A DNA stretch of 42,896 nt, taken from positions 1 to 42,896 of the forward strand of contig NZ_QDKQ01000066.1 in NCBI RefSeq assembly GCF_003116815.1, written 5' to 3'. Below, in pieces: positions 24,433-33,268 of the stretch. The position numbers were made by a program, and so were the translations under genes. Source of the stretch: Caulobacter endophyticus (GTDB lineage: Bacteria > Pseudomonadota > Alphaproteobacteria > Caulobacterales > Caulobacteraceae). Below the pieces are notes generated by a model. That model did no database searches. It was not told the DNA's origin and saw only the letters and a list, made by a program, of their open reading frames with translations. Within the stretch, counting starts at the first letter, position 1, and each line of letters starts with the position of its first letter.

Positions 24433-25548
24433 ATGGGCGTGCCGGCTGAATTCACCCTGGACGACAAGGACGGCGGCAAGTCCGTCGTGCTTTCCGGGGA
24501 CTGGACGGCGCGCGGCATGGCCGACGCGGGTCTGCGCCTGGCCGAGGCCATGAAGGGCTCTGAGTCGTTCGACCTCGACCTCACCGGCATGAACCGCTGC
24601 GACACGGCCGGGGCCTACGCCATCATCCGCGCCGCCGACGGCCGGCTGACCGCCGGCAACATCAAGGCCCGTCCCCAGACCATCCGCCTGCTGGAGCTGG
24701 TCGGCGAGGCCACCCAGGCCGAATGCCCGCCCGACCATCGACTGCACGGCTTCGTGGCCTTGCTCGACCGCATCGGCCGGGGCCTGTTCGACCTGCTGCG
24801 CGACGGCTACGGCACGCTGATCTTCCTGGGCCACCTGCTGACCGCCCTGGCCCGCTGCGCCATCAACCCGCGCAAGATCCGCTGGGCCCCGATCGTCTCG
24901 CTGGCCGAGCGCGCGGGCCTGGACGCCATGCCGATCGTGGCCACCACCACCTTCTTCATCGGCGCGGTCGTGGCCCTCTTGGGCGCCAACCTGCTGACCG
25001 ACTTCGGCGCCCAGGTGTTCAGCGTCGAACTGGTCGGCGTGTCGGTGCTGCGCGAGTTCAACATCCTGATCACCGCCATCCTGCTGGCCGGCCGCTCGGC
25101 CTCCAGCTTCGCGGCCGAGATCGGCTCGATGAAGATGAACCAGGAGATCGACGCCATGCAGGTGATCGGCGTCGATCCCTACGAGGCGCTGATCCTGCCC
25201 CGCTTCGCCGCCCTGCTGCTGACCATCCCGCTGCTGACCTTCGTGGCCACCCTGGCGGGCCTGGCCGGCGGCATGGTCGTGGTATGGGTCGCGCTGGACC
25301 TGTCGCCCGGCTTCTTCCTGCAGCGGATGAGCGACTATGTCGGCGTCACCCACTTCTGGATCGGCATGTCCAAGGCCCCGGTGATGGCCATGGTCATCGC
25401 CGCCATCGGCTGCCGCCAGGGCATGGAGGTCGGCAACGACGTCGAGTCGCTGGGCCGCCGCGTCACCGCCGCCGTCGTCCACGCGATCTTCGCCATCATC
25501 TTCATCGATGCGGTCTTCGCCCTGCTCTACATGGAGCTCGAAGTATGA
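24433..25548 (+). CDS. mlaE: MlaE-family ABC permease with N-terminal STAS domain
   Basis: A 371-residue inner membrane permease of the phospholipid/MCE ABC transporter family. Residues 1-95 form a STAS-like domain (DLDLTGMNRCDTAGAYAIIRA), a fusion seen in many alphaproteobacterial homologues and absent from E. coli MlaE, where MlaB supplies it. The permease domain (PF02405) follows with FFIGAVVALLGA, REFNILITAILLAGRSASSFAAEIGSMK and EIDAMQVIG, the family's hallmark. About five spans. It is the first gene of a four-gene operon; its stop overlaps the ATPase start as ATGA. A GAGGGG element lies 14 bases before the start. Confidence 0.92.
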   Translation: MGVPAEFTLDDKDGGKSVVLSGDWTARGMADAGLRLAEAMKGSESFDLDLTGMNRCDTAGAYAIIRAADGRLTAGNIKARPQTIRLLELVGEATQAECPPDHRLHGFVALLDRIGRGLFDLLRDGYGTLIFLGHLLTALARCAINPRKIRWAPIVSLAERAGLDAMPIVATTTFFIGAVVALLGANLLTDFGAQVFSVELVGVSVLREFNILITAILLAGRSASSFAAEIGSMKMNQEIDAMQVIGVDPYEALILPRFAALLLTIPLLTFVATLAGLAGGMVVVWVALDLSPGFFLQRMSDYVGVTHFWIGMSKAPVMAMVIAAIGCRQGMEVGNDVESLGRRVTAAVVHAIFAIIFIDAVFALLYMELEV

Positions 25549-26366
25549 CGGCCGCCGCTTCCCACGCCGCTGCGCCCGCTGCGGCCGAAGCCGCCCCGCC
25601 CATCCAGGTCGACGGCCTGGTCTCACGCTTCGGCGACAACGTCGTGCATGACCACCTCGACCTCACCGTCGAGCGCGGCGAGGTGCTGGGCGTCGTCGGC
25701 GGCTCAGGCACCGGCAAGTCGGTGCTGCTCAACAGCATCATCGGCCTGAAGAACCCCGACGGCGGCGTCATCCGCCTGTTCGGCGAGGACATGCAGGAGG
25801 CCTCGCGCCGCAAGTGGACAGCGCTGGAGCGCCGCTGGGGCGTGTTGTTCCAGCAGGGCGCGCTGTTCTCGAACCTGACCGTGCGCGAGAACGTCGCCGC
25901 GCCGCTGTTCGAGCACACCCGCCTGCCCAAGAGCGAGGTCATGGAGCTGGCCGACCTGAAGATCGCCCTCACCGGCCTGCCACCGCGCGCGGGGGCCCTC
26001 AAGCCGGCGGAGCTGTCGGGCGGCATGCGCAAGCGTGCGGGCCTGGCCCGCGCCCTGGCGCTGGACCCCGAACTTCTGTTTCTCGACGAACCCACCGCCG
26101 GCCTCGACCCGATCGGCGCGGCGGCCTTCGACGAGCTGATCAAGGACCTGTCCGACAGCCTCGACCTGACGGTGTTCATGATCACCCACGACCTGGACAG
26201 CCTCTACGCCATCACCGACCGCGTCGCGGTGCTGGCCGACAAGAAGGTGATCGCCCAGGCCCCGGTCACGGAGCTCGAACACTCCGACCATCCCTGGATC
26301 AAGGAATACTTCCTGGGCCCGCGCGGACGCGCGGCCGGGAAAGGTGCTACGGCGAGGAGCCGCTGA
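25545..26366 (+). CDS. mlaF: MlaF-like ABC transporter ATPase
   Basis: A 273-residue ATP-binding subunit. After an Ala/Pro-rich leader (1-18) come Walker A GGSGTGKS near residues 51-58, the Q-loop LFQQGALFSNLTV, the signature LSGGMRKRAGLARALA, Walker B LLFLDEPTAGLDP and the switch His in ITHDLDS. It powers lipid movement by the MlaE-like permease. Start: ATG overlapping the permease stop by four bases. Stop: TGATG overlap with the MCE gene. This is translational coupling in both directions. Confidence 0.93.
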   Translation: MTAAASHAAAPAAAEAAPPIQVDGLVSRFGDNVVHDHLDLTVERGEVLGVVGGSGTGKSVLLNSIIGLKNPDGGVIRLFGEDMQEASRRKWTALERRWGVLFQQGALFSNLTVRENVAAPLFEHTRLPKSEVMELADLKIALTGLPPRAGALKPAELSGGMRKRAGLARALALDPELLFLDEPTAGLDPIGAAAFDELIKDLSDSLDLTVFMITHDLDSLYAITDRVAVLADKKVIAQAPVTELEHSDHPWIKEYFLGPRGRAAGKGATARSR

Positions 26367-27304
26367 TGGAAAGAAACGCCAACTACGCCCTCGTCGGCGC
26401 GGCCTGCCTGATCCTGTTCATGGGTCTGGTGGTGTTCGTGGTCTGGCTGGCCAAGCTGCAGTTCAACAAGGACTACGACCTTTACGACGTGCTGTTCGTC
26501 GGCGCCGTGCGGGGCCTGTCGGAAGGCGGCGAGGTCCACTTCAACGGCATCAAGGTCGGCGAGGTCACCAAGATCGAGCTCGACAAGAGCGACCCCAACC
26601 GCGTCATCGCCCGCACCCGCCTGACCTCGGACGTGCCGATCCGCGTCGACAGCTACGCCACGCTGGAGCCGCAGGGCATCACCGGCGTCAACTACATCCA
26701 GCTGACCGCCGGCACCTCGACCAAGCCGCTGCTGAAGGACACCGTCAAGAACGGCGAGGTCCCGATCATCCGCAGCCAGCGCAGCGCCCTGTCTGACCTG
26801 CTGGAAGGCGGCGGCACGGTGCTCAGCCGCACGATCGAGGCCCTGGACCGCGTCAACCGCGTGCTCTCCGATCGCAACATCAAGACCTTCAGCGCCAGCC
26901 TGTCCGACGTCCAGTCGGTCACCGCCGAACTGCGAGAGCGCAAGGAGATCATCGCCGACGCCCAGAAGGCGCTGCAGAGCATCGACGCCACCGCCCAGGA
27001 GATCGCCAACCTGTCGCGCTCGACGCAGGGCGTGGTCGACGGCGACGGCCGCAAGGCGATCAAGGACCTCGGCGCGGCCGCAGACGAGATCAAGCTGGCC
27101 GCCAAGGACGTGCGCACCATGGTCAGCCGCCTGGAAGGCCCGACCAGCGACTTCGCCTCCACCGGCCTGCCGCAGCTGTCGTCGGCCATCGTCACCCTGC
27201 AGTCGGCCGCCGAGTCGCTCGACCGCCTGGTCGGCGAGGTGGAGCAGAACCCGCGCGGCCTGGTGGGCAAGGCCCCGGCCAAGGAAGTGGAGATCAAGCC
27301 GTGA
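26366..27304 (+). CDS. mlaD: MCE-domain protein (MlaD-like)
   Basis: A 312-residue inner membrane-anchored periplasmic protein. One N-terminal span covers about 8-30 (YALVGAACLILFMGLVVFVVW). A single MCE domain follows at about 40-118 (VRGLSEGGEVHFNGIKVGEV...LEPQGITGVNYIQL), and then a long helical C-terminal region with many Ser/Ala/Asp heptads. MCE proteins form hexameric rings that carry lipids between membranes. The C-terminal helix is longer than in E. coli MlaD (183 residues), as in many alphaproteobacteria, and may make a longer tunnel. GAGGAG lies about 7 bases before the ATG. Confidence 0.92.
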   Translation: MERNANYALVGAACLILFMGLVVFVVWLAKLQFNKDYDLYDVLFVGAVRGLSEGGEVHFNGIKVGEVTKIELDKSDPNRVIARTRLTSDVPIRVDSYATLEPQGITGVNYIQLTAGTSTKPLLKDTVKNGEVPIIRSQRSALSDLLEGGGTVLSRTIEALDRVNRVLSDRNIKTFSASLSDVQSVTAELRERKEIIADAQKALQSIDATAQEIANLSRSTQGVVDGDGRKAIKDLGAAADEIKLAAKDVRTMVSRLEGPTSDFASTGLPQLSSAIVTLQSAAESLDRLVGEVEQNPRGLVGKAPAKEVEIKP

Positions 27305-27951
27305 GCGCAATCCGGATCAAGACCCTGATCGCCGGCGTCGCAACCGTCGGCCTGGCGCTCAGCCTGTCGGCCTGCATCAGCGTGTTCCCCAAGGCCAAGC
27401 CCTCGGGCATGTACCGTTTCGGAACCACGCCGCCGGCTGCATCCAAGGGTCCGCCCGGCGCGATGTTCGGCGTGCTCAAGGCGCCGACCGTCTTCACCCG
27501 CCCCTCGGCCGGCGACCGCATCCTGACCACCGCCCCCGGCGGCGAGGCGGCCTATGTCGCCGGCGCCCGCTGGATCGCCCCGGCCAGCGTGCAGTTCGAC
27601 GAAGCCCTCTCGCGCGCCTTCGACGCCGATCCGGGCCGCGCCCGCCTGATCGGCCGCGGCGAGGTGGCCAAGGCCCAGATGGTGCTGCGCCTGGAGGTCC
27701 GCACCTTCGAGGCCGCCTATGTCAACGGCCCCAAGGCTGCGCCGGAGGTGATCGTCCAGGTCCGCGGCGTCCTCAGCCGCACGGGCGACCGCGCCCTGGT
27801 CGGCGACCAGATCTTCGAAGCCAAGGTGAAGGCCGCTGACAACCGCGTCGGTCCCATCGTCGCCGCCTTCGATGAAGCCAACGCCAAGGTCATCGGCGAC
27901 CTGGTGGCCTGGATCAACGCGGCGGGCGCCGGCTTGCCGGCAAGCGAGTAG
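27301..27951 (+). CDS. ABC-type transport auxiliary lipoprotein
   Basis: A 216-residue lipoprotein. The signal peptide ends in a lipobox LSAC with the acylated Cys at residue 25, and the following Ile-Ser suggests outer membrane sorting. The mature part has the ABC-type transport auxiliary lipoprotein pattern: YRFGTT early, then GGEAAYVAGARWIAPASVQFDEAL and LRLEVRTFEAAY. Such proteins (PqiC and relatives) are outer-membrane partners of MCE transporters. The start GTG overlaps the MCE gene stop by four bases (GTGA). It is the last gene of the operon and converges on the DUF2336 gene; a short GCGCC/GGCGC hairpin follows the stop. Confidence 0.87.
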   Translation: MSAIRIKTLIAGVATVGLALSLSACISVFPKAKPSGMYRFGTTPPAASKGPPGAMFGVLKAPTVFTRPSAGDRILTTAPGGEAAYVAGARWIAPASVQFDEALSRAFDADPGRARLIGRGEVAKAQMVLRLEVRTFEAAYVNGPKAAPEVIVQVRGVLSRTGDRALVGDQIFEAKVKAADNRVGPIVAAFDEANAKVIGDLVAWINAAGAGLPASE

Positions 27952-28037
27952 CGCCGCTTCAAGGCCCTGGAAGCGCCCATGAGGCGCCTGCCCGGTGGGG
28001 GGACGTTCTCAGCTGCCGCGATGCAGAAGAAGCGCCC

Positions 28038-29171
28038 CTACCCCGCCGCGCGGGCCTTGAAGCCCGCCAGGCGGTCCAGCTTGTCCAGCAGGTAGTCGCT
28101 CTCGTCGCGCGACACCGCCTGGGAAGAGGTCAGGAAACGCTGCAGCATGTGCTCCTGGAACCGTTCGCGCTCGCCGGGGCGGCCGTCGAATTCCATGCCG
28201 TGATAGGCGTCGACCCCGGCACGGAAGGCCGGATAGAGGCGCGACGGCAGTCCCGCCCGCTCATAGACGGCCTTGAGGCCCAGGGCGCCGGCGTCGTGGA
28301 CCATCAGCCAGGTGCGGTGATGCGGCACGCCGGCCAGCTCCGACAGGCCCCATTCGACGAAGGTCATGTGGCCGTGCGCCAGGGCGCGCAGCAGCAGGGA
28401 CGGCGTCAGGCGCTGGGCGCGGTGAAGGTGGGCGACGAAGGCCTTGGGATCGGCGGTCCGGCCGGCCTGGTCGACCAGGTCGATCGTGGCCCGCTCCTTG
28501 GCCCCGACGATGATCTCCAGCGCCCGCTCGGCCGACAGGGCGTGATTGTCGAGAATGTGCTCGCGCAGCTGGTCGCCGACCATGTCGATCAGGCGCTCGG
28601 TCACCGCCAGCGGCAGCACGGCGCGGTAGGCGACCGCCTGCAGCACGGTCTCGGACTTGGCGAACCGGTCCAGCGCCTTCTGCAGGGCCAGATCAGAGAA
28701 GCGCGCGTTGTCGTTGGCGCAGACTGCGGCCACGACGTCTTCCGGCGCCTGGTCGACCAGCAGGCCGGTGACCTTGCTCGACAGCTTGGGGCGGCGGGCC
28801 ACGGCCATCTGGCGCACGGGGCCGCCCAGGCGGATGATCTCGGCCAGGTCCTGGTCGGTGAACACCGGCGAGAAGCTGATCACCGGCAGCGACACGCTCT
28901 CCACGTCGCGGGCCAGGCGGTTGGCGACATCGGGCGGCAGCAGCGGCGAGGTCTTCAGCGTCACGGCCAGCGCGCGGCGCACCAGCTCGGCGGCGTCGGC
29001 GGCCATCACCCGCAGGATCTCCTGGGCCTGCAGGCGCTCTTCCTCGCTCAGTTCGGCGCGGTCGATCTTGCGGCACAGCCGGTGCGCGGCCAGGGCGCGC
29101 TCGTCAGGCGTCGCGCCCTTCACGAGCATGCGGATATCGTCGTTGGTCAGCGCGGCGCGGGTCGTGGCCAT
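28038..29171 (-). CDS. DUF2336 domain protein
   Basis: A 377-residue cytoplasmic all-helical protein. DUF2336 (PF10098) is found mostly in alphaproteobacteria and looks like HEAT-type repeats: repeated units such as RRALAVTLKTSPLLPPDVANRLA, a VISFSPVFTDQDLAEIIR segment and ARRPKLSSKVTGLLV. No catalytic motif is visible and the function is unknown; some family members neighbour signalling genes. Here it is divergent from a membrane hybrid histidine kinase, 157 bases apart, with GANTC sites near both starts. The start ATG was chosen at the family-like N-terminus; an upstream extension would cross the shared promoter. Confidence 0.88.
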   Translation of the reverse strand: MATTRAALTNDDIRMLVKGATPDERALAAHRLCRKIDRAELSEEERLQAQEILRVMAADAAELVRRALAVTLKTSPLLPPDVANRLARDVESVSLPVISFSPVFTDQDLAEIIRLGGPVRQMAVARRPKLSSKVTGLLVDQAPEDVVAAVCANDNARFSDLALQKALDRFAKSETVLQAVAYRAVLPLAVTERLIDMVGDQLREHILDNHALSAERALEIIVGAKERATIDLVDQAGRTADPKAFVAHLHRAQRLTPSLLLRALAHGHMTFVEWGLSELAGVPHHRTWLMVHDAGALGLKAVYERAGLPSRLYPAFRAGVDAYHGMEFDGRPGERERFQEHMLQRFLTSSQAVSRDESDYLLDKLDRLAGFKARAAG

Positions 29172-29328
29172 GGGCCTGGCCTTCTGCGAATGGACGGTCG
29201 AATCAAACAATGTGCGGTTAGGCTTAACGATTGTTTGCCCGCAAAGCCCCCGCATTAACGATACCGCGTAACCCGCCGCAAACCGTGCTCGCCTAGCGTC
29301 CTGGCTTAACCGCCCGAGGATTTGATTC
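29172..29328. promoter_or_regulatory. Divergent promoter with GANTC sites and TTAAC half-sites
   Basis: GAATC lies at 29200-29204, 29 bases before the DUF2336 start, and GATTC at 29324-29328 directly touches the kinase TTG start. Three TTAAC half-sites occur, but none has the N7 spacing of a full CtrA box. CcrM methylation and perhaps GcrA input are possible. Confidence 0.4.
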
Positions 29329-31140
29329 TTGTTCGCAGAGCGACGACCCCACGACGTGAAAAGGCCCGGGGCCGACACCGCGCTCGCCCTGGGCGTGCAG
29401 GTGGCGCTGCTGCCCTACGCCTTGGCCATCTTCGCCGTCAGCCTGCCTTTCTTCGTCTGGGCGGGCTCGTTCGCGGACAACGCGGTGTGGATGTCGCTGA
29501 GCTTCGCGATCTTCGCCATCAACTGGGGCGTGTTCTACGGGATCACCAACTGGCTGAAGACCCCGCAGGCCGAGGACCTTACCAAGCGGCTGCGGCTTCA
29601 GGTCGCGGGCGGCCTGCTGTGGGCGCTGGGCGTGATCCAGATGTCGGCCTTCGCCGACGGCGCCGGACCGATCCGCGAGACCCTGCTGCTGCTGGCCGCT
29701 GCGGCCGGCATGGTCTGCATCTTCTTCGCCTCACCGGTGCTGCACAGTCTGGTCGTCGTCGCGCCCGTGGCCGCGATCGGCCCGCTGTGGGCGCTGTTCA
29801 GCCGTCCCGAGAGCCGCCACACCGGCCTGCTGGCCGCCGGCGGCCTGGCCCTGGCCCTAGCGATGGCCATGATCTTCAACCGCATGCTGCGCCGTCAGCA
29901 CGCCCTGGCGGTGGCCCATGAGGCCCTGATCGAGGAGCGCATGCTGGTGCTGGAGAGCGCCGAGCGCACCGCCCGCTCCAAGTCCGACATCGTCGCCACC
30001 CTCAGCCACGAGATCCGCAACGGCCTGACTGGCGTCACCCACGTGCTGGCCGCCGCCGCCGGCAAGGGCGGTCGCGCAGCCCCTTCGCGCGAGCAGCTGA
30101 ACGCCGCCCTCGACGCGGCCCAGGACCTGATCTCGGTTCTGAACGCCACGCTCGACGCCGAGACCGCCGAGTCCGGCCGCCTGGCGGTCGAGACCCAGGC
30201 CTTCGAGCCGGTTCGCCTCGTGCGCGACCTGGCCCTGCTGGAGCGCCCCCACGCCCTGGCCAAGGGCCTGGAGCTGGCCGTCCACGTCGACGCCTCGCTT
30301 GAGAACCGGGCGCTGGGCGCGACCATGGCCGACCCGATGCGCACCCGGCAAATCATCGCCAACCTCGTGGGCAACGCGGTGAAGTACACCGTCCGCGGGC
30401 GCGTCGAGGTGCGGATCGAGCCGCGCGGCGACGATCGCATCGCCATCGAGGTCGCCGACACCGGCCCTGGCCTGTCGGCCGATGAGCTGGAGCAGGCGTT
30501 CGAGCCCTTCCGCCGCGTCGAGCGCACCGGCGCCGGCGTCAACGGCGCGGGCCTTGGCCTGTCGCTGTCGCGCCAGCTGGCCAAGCTGATGGGCGGCGCG
30601 CTGGAGACCAGCAGCGCCCTGGGCGTGGGCAGCTGCTTCACCCTGCTGCTGCCCTACGACGCCGCCTGCCCCTGCCCGCAGGAGCCGGTCGAGGAGACCC
30701 TGGCCGCCGCCGACACCGCCCCCGACGTCCAGCGCAGCCTGCGCGTGCTGATCGCCGAGGACGACGCCCTCAACGCGGCCATGCTGCGCGCTATCCTCGA
30801 GCAGCTCGGCCACCAGGTGGTGCACGCCCAAAACGGCCGCCGCGCGGTCGACCTGGCCAAGGTCTGCGAGTTCGACCTCGTCATGCTCGACGGCCGCATG
30901 CCGGTGCTGGACGGCCCGCAGACCGCCGCCGAGCTGCGCGCCCTGCCCGGCGCGGGCGGCCAGATGCCGATCATCGCCGTCATCGGCGGCGACGCCGACG
31001 AGGCCCGCGAGTGCACCGAGGCCGGCGCCGACACCGTGTTGCGCAAGCCGGTCAGCGTGGCGGGCGTCGCCCGCGCCGTCGCCGACGCCGCCGCCCTCAC
31101 CCGCGCGCCCCGCACCGAGGCCTCGCGCGGCGCGGCCTGA
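29329..31140 (+). CDS. Membrane hybrid histidine kinase with C-terminal receiver
   Basis: A 603-residue sensor kinase. Six membrane spans fill residues about 20-185 with very short loops, so there is no large periplasmic sensor. A helical linker leads to the HisKA box SHEIRNGLTGV (H227), the N-box around N345-N349, the G1 box VADTGPGL (D377) and GAGLGLSLS. The receiver domain covers about 471-590, with acidic D478/D479, phospho-acceptor D521 in LDGRMPVLDG and the Lys in LRKPVS. Start: TTG, 9 bases after GAGGA. No response regulator gene is adjacent. Its partner may be the divergent DUF2336 protein, which is inference from position only. Confidence 0.9.
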   Translation: MFAERRPHDVKRPGADTALALGVQVALLPYALAIFAVSLPFFVWAGSFADNAVWMSLSFAIFAINWGVFYGITNWLKTPQAEDLTKRLRLQVAGGLLWALGVIQMSAFADGAGPIRETLLLLAAAAGMVCIFFASPVLHSLVVVAPVAAIGPLWALFSRPESRHTGLLAAGGLALALAMAMIFNRMLRRQHALAVAHEALIEERMLVLESAERTARSKSDIVATLSHEIRNGLTGVTHVLAAAAGKGGRAAPSREQLNAALDAAQDLISVLNATLDAETAESGRLAVETQAFEPVRLVRDLALLERPHALAKGLELAVHVDASLENRALGATMADPMRTRQIIANLVGNAVKYTVRGRVEVRIEPRGDDRIAIEVADTGPGLSADELEQAFEPFRRVERTGAGVNGAGLGLSLSRQLAKLMGGALETSSALGVGSCFTLLLPYDAACPCPQEPVEETLAAADTAPDVQRSLRVLIAEDDALNAAMLRAILEQLGHQVVHAQNGRRAVDLAKVCEFDLVMLDGRMPVLDGPQTAAELRALPGAGGQMPIIAVIGGDADEARECTEAGADTVLRKPVSVAGVARAVADAAALTRAPRTEASRGAA

Positions 31141-31172
31141 TCGGACTTTCCAACGCTCGTTTGAACGCCCAT

Positions 31173-31201
31173 CTTCCTCCCAACGATAAAACGGGAGGAA
31201 G
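31173..31201 (+). promoter_or_regulatory. Hairpin that sequesters the CoA-transferase ribosome binding site
   Basis: A perfect 9-base stem CTTCCTCCC/GGGAGGAAG with loop AACGATAAAAC. The 3' arm is the ribosome binding site itself, 3 bases before the ATG at 31205. In RNA this would block translation unless opened by heat, a ligand, a helicase or a small RNA. It lies 32 bases after the upstream stop and has no U-run, so it is not a terminator. Confidence 0.6.
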
Positions 31202-31204
31202 CCG

Positions 31205-32371
31205 ATGCTGCGAGACCTCAAGGTCGTCGAACTGGCCACCTACATCGCCGCCCCGGGCGCGGCAGGCATCCTGGCCGACTGGGGCGCCGACGTGGTCAAG
31301 GTCGAGTCGCCCGAGGGCGACCCGATGCGTCGCTTCTTCGAGACCATCGGCTCGGACCACGCCGGCAATCCGGTCTTCGAACTCGACAACCGCGGCAAGC
31401 GATCGATCGTTCTCGACATTCGCGCGCCGGCGGGCGCCGAAGCGCTCAAGCGCCTCGTGGCCACCGCCGACATCTTCCTGACCAACGTCCGCCCGGCCGC
31501 CCTGCGCCGCGCCGGCCTCGACCACGAGACGCTGCGCGCGGCGTTCCCCTCGCTCATCTACTGCAGCCTCACGGGATACGGCCTGACCGGCCCCGACGCC
31601 GACAAGCCGGGCATGGACGTCGCGGCCTTCTGGTCGCGCGCCGGTGTCGGCGCCCTGACCGCGCCCAAGGGCGCAGAGCCCTTCCCCATCCGCACAGGCA
31701 TGGGCGACCACGTCACCTCGCTGGCCACCGTCTCGGCGATCCTGGCGGCCGTTCACGAACGCCATCGGACGGGCGTCGGGCGGCTGGTCGAGACCTCGCT
31801 GCTGCGCACCGGCGCCTACGCCATCGGTTCGGACCTGGCCATCCAGCTCCACTTCGGCAAGCTGGCCTCCACCCGCCCCCGCCGCGAGGCCGTGCAGCCG
31901 CTGGCCAACTTCTTCCAGACGCAGGACGGCCGCTGGATCTGCCTGCTGGCCCGCCAGGGCGCGACGGACTGGCCCAGGATCGCCGCCGCCGTGGGCCGGC
32001 CGGAACTGGTCGACGACCCACGCTTCGCCGGCGCCCGCGCCCGGCGCGAGAACACCGCCGCCCTGGTCGACATCCTCGACGAGGCCTTCGGCGCGATGAA
32101 CTACGAGACGGCCGCCGCCGCCCTTGATGGCGGCGACATCACCTGGGCGCTATGGCAGACGCCACGCGATCTCGTCACGGATCCCCAGGCGCAAGCCGCC
32201 GGCTGCTTCGTCGAGACGCTGGACGGCCGCCGTTCTCCCGCCGCCCCGGCCCGCTTTCCGGGCATCGAGGAACGGCCAAGCACGCCCGCGCCGGCCCTGG
32301 GCGCGGACACCGCCGCCGTCCTGGCCGAACTCGGCTATTCGAATGAGGAGATCGAGGCCCTGAAGCCTTAG
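31205..32371 (+). CDS. CaiB/BaiF-type (family III) CoA transferase
   Basis: A 388-residue cytoplasmic enzyme that moves CoA between acyl acids. The N-terminus LRDLKVVELATYIAAPGAAGILADWGADVVKVE is typical. The catalytic Asp lies in PGMDVAAFWSRAG (about D139), preceded by YCSLTGYGLTGPDADKPG. RTGMGDH and the C-terminal FPGIEERPSTPAPALGADTAAVLAELGY complete the pattern. The substrate is unknown; no adjacent dehydrogenase or hydratase gene defines a pathway (an acyl-CoA dehydrogenase is 3.5 kb away on the other strand). Translation is probably controlled by the hairpin just upstream. The last 4 bases overlap the convergent transglycosylase gene. Confidence 0.9.
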   Translation: MLRDLKVVELATYIAAPGAAGILADWGADVVKVESPEGDPMRRFFETIGSDHAGNPVFELDNRGKRSIVLDIRAPAGAEALKRLVATADIFLTNVRPAALRRAGLDHETLRAAFPSLIYCSLTGYGLTGPDADKPGMDVAAFWSRAGVGALTAPKGAEPFPIRTGMGDHVTSLATVSAILAAVHERHRTGVGRLVETSLLRTGAYAIGSDLAIQLHFGKLASTRPRREAVQPLANFFQTQDGRWICLLARQGATDWPRIAAAVGRPELVDDPRFAGARARRENTAALVDILDEAFGAMNYETAAAALDGGDITWALWQTPRDLVTDPQAQAAGCFVETLDGRRSPAAPARFPGIEERPSTPAPALGADTAAVLAELGYSNEEIEALKP

Positions 32372-33243
32372 CGCGCCTTGCCGCCGGCCGAACCGGCGTT
32401 GGCGTCCGACAGCATCCTCAGCATCTCGGCCGAGAACAGGCTGTTGGCCACGCGGCTGACGCCGCCGCCGTCGTCCGAGCGATTGCCGCTGAACGCACCG
32501 CCGTAGCCCTGCGAGCCGCGCATCACCAGATCGACCACGGCCTTCTGCTGCTCGATACGGTCAAGGCGCCGGCCCGAGGCGTACTGCAGGAAGCCCTCGT
32601 CAGTCTGCGGCTCGCGCTCGCGCACCGTGGGCGCGCCGCTGGCGGCGCCGCCGGTCTTGGTCAGGTTCGCATAGACCTCGCCCACCGTGGCGGCGCGGCC
32701 TTCGCGATAGAAGATCGAGCGGTTGGCGGCGGCGGCTTCGGGGAACATCGAGGCCGCGCTGGCGCCGGGATTGCGGTTGGCCGCCTCGATCAGGCGAGCC
32801 GAGCCCTGAGGACCCAGGAAGTGGGCGGCGTAAAGCTCGCCCGAGGTCGGCGACCGGCCGACCCGGCCGCGAAGATAGGAGGCGTGGTCCGAGGCAAGCT
32901 CGCCGGCCATCAGCGAGGCGGCGTGCGGGTCGAGCTTGAGACCGAGCACGGCCTTGCGGGCCTCGTCGCCGGCTACGCGATACCTGCCGTCCGAACCTTG
33001 CTGGATCAGGTCGGCATAGCGGGCGTAGCCGTACTTGGCGCCATGCTTCTTCAGCGTGGCCAGCCAGGTCTGGTCGACGAACTGGAAGAGGCCCGAGGCT
33101 GAGGAGGTCCGCGCCTTGGCGGCCGGATTGTAGCCGCTCTCGCGCTTGGCTGTGCCCATCAGGAACGTGAAGTCGACACCAGTCGCGTTCGACGCGCGCT
33201 GGATCGCCGACTCGACGACGTTGCGGATGGATTGGACGGCCAT
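32368..33243 (-). CDS. Small lytic transglycosylase-like protein, probably CtrA-regulated
   Basis: A 291-residue protein with an SLT-type catalytic domain at the very N-terminus: TAKRESGYNPAAKARTSSAS with the catalytic Glu at E35, then GLFQFVDQTWL and later the AAHFLGPQGSARLIEAA helix. The C-terminal 100 residues are Gly/Ser/Arg-rich and probably disordered. There is no Sec signal peptide, so export may be by the flagellar or another dedicated route, as for flagellum-associated muramidases. A full CtrA box lies 26 bases upstream, fitting a polar-organelle gene. Whether it serves flagella, pili or another envelope structure is not settled. Confidence 0.85.
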   Translation of the reverse strand: MAVQSIRNVVESAIQRASNATGVDFTFLMGTAKRESGYNPAAKARTSSASGLFQFVDQTWLATLKKHGAKYGYARYADLIQQGSDGRYRVAGDEARKAVLGLKLDPHAASLMAGELASDHASYLRGRVGRSPTSGELYAAHFLGPQGSARLIEAANRNPGASAASMFPEAAAANRSIFYREGRAATVGEVYANLTKTGGAASGAPTVREREPQTDEGFLQYASGRRLDRIEQQKAVVDLVMRGSQGYGGAFSGNRSDDGGGVSRVANSLFSAEMLRMLSDANAGSAGGKAR

Positions 33244-33268
33244 GGTCTCAATGTCTGAACCAGCGTGG

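Noticed and set aside
29172..29328. A CtrA box in the DUF2336/kinase spacer
   Set aside because: Three TTAAC half-sites exist, but none has a second TTAA at N7 spacing.
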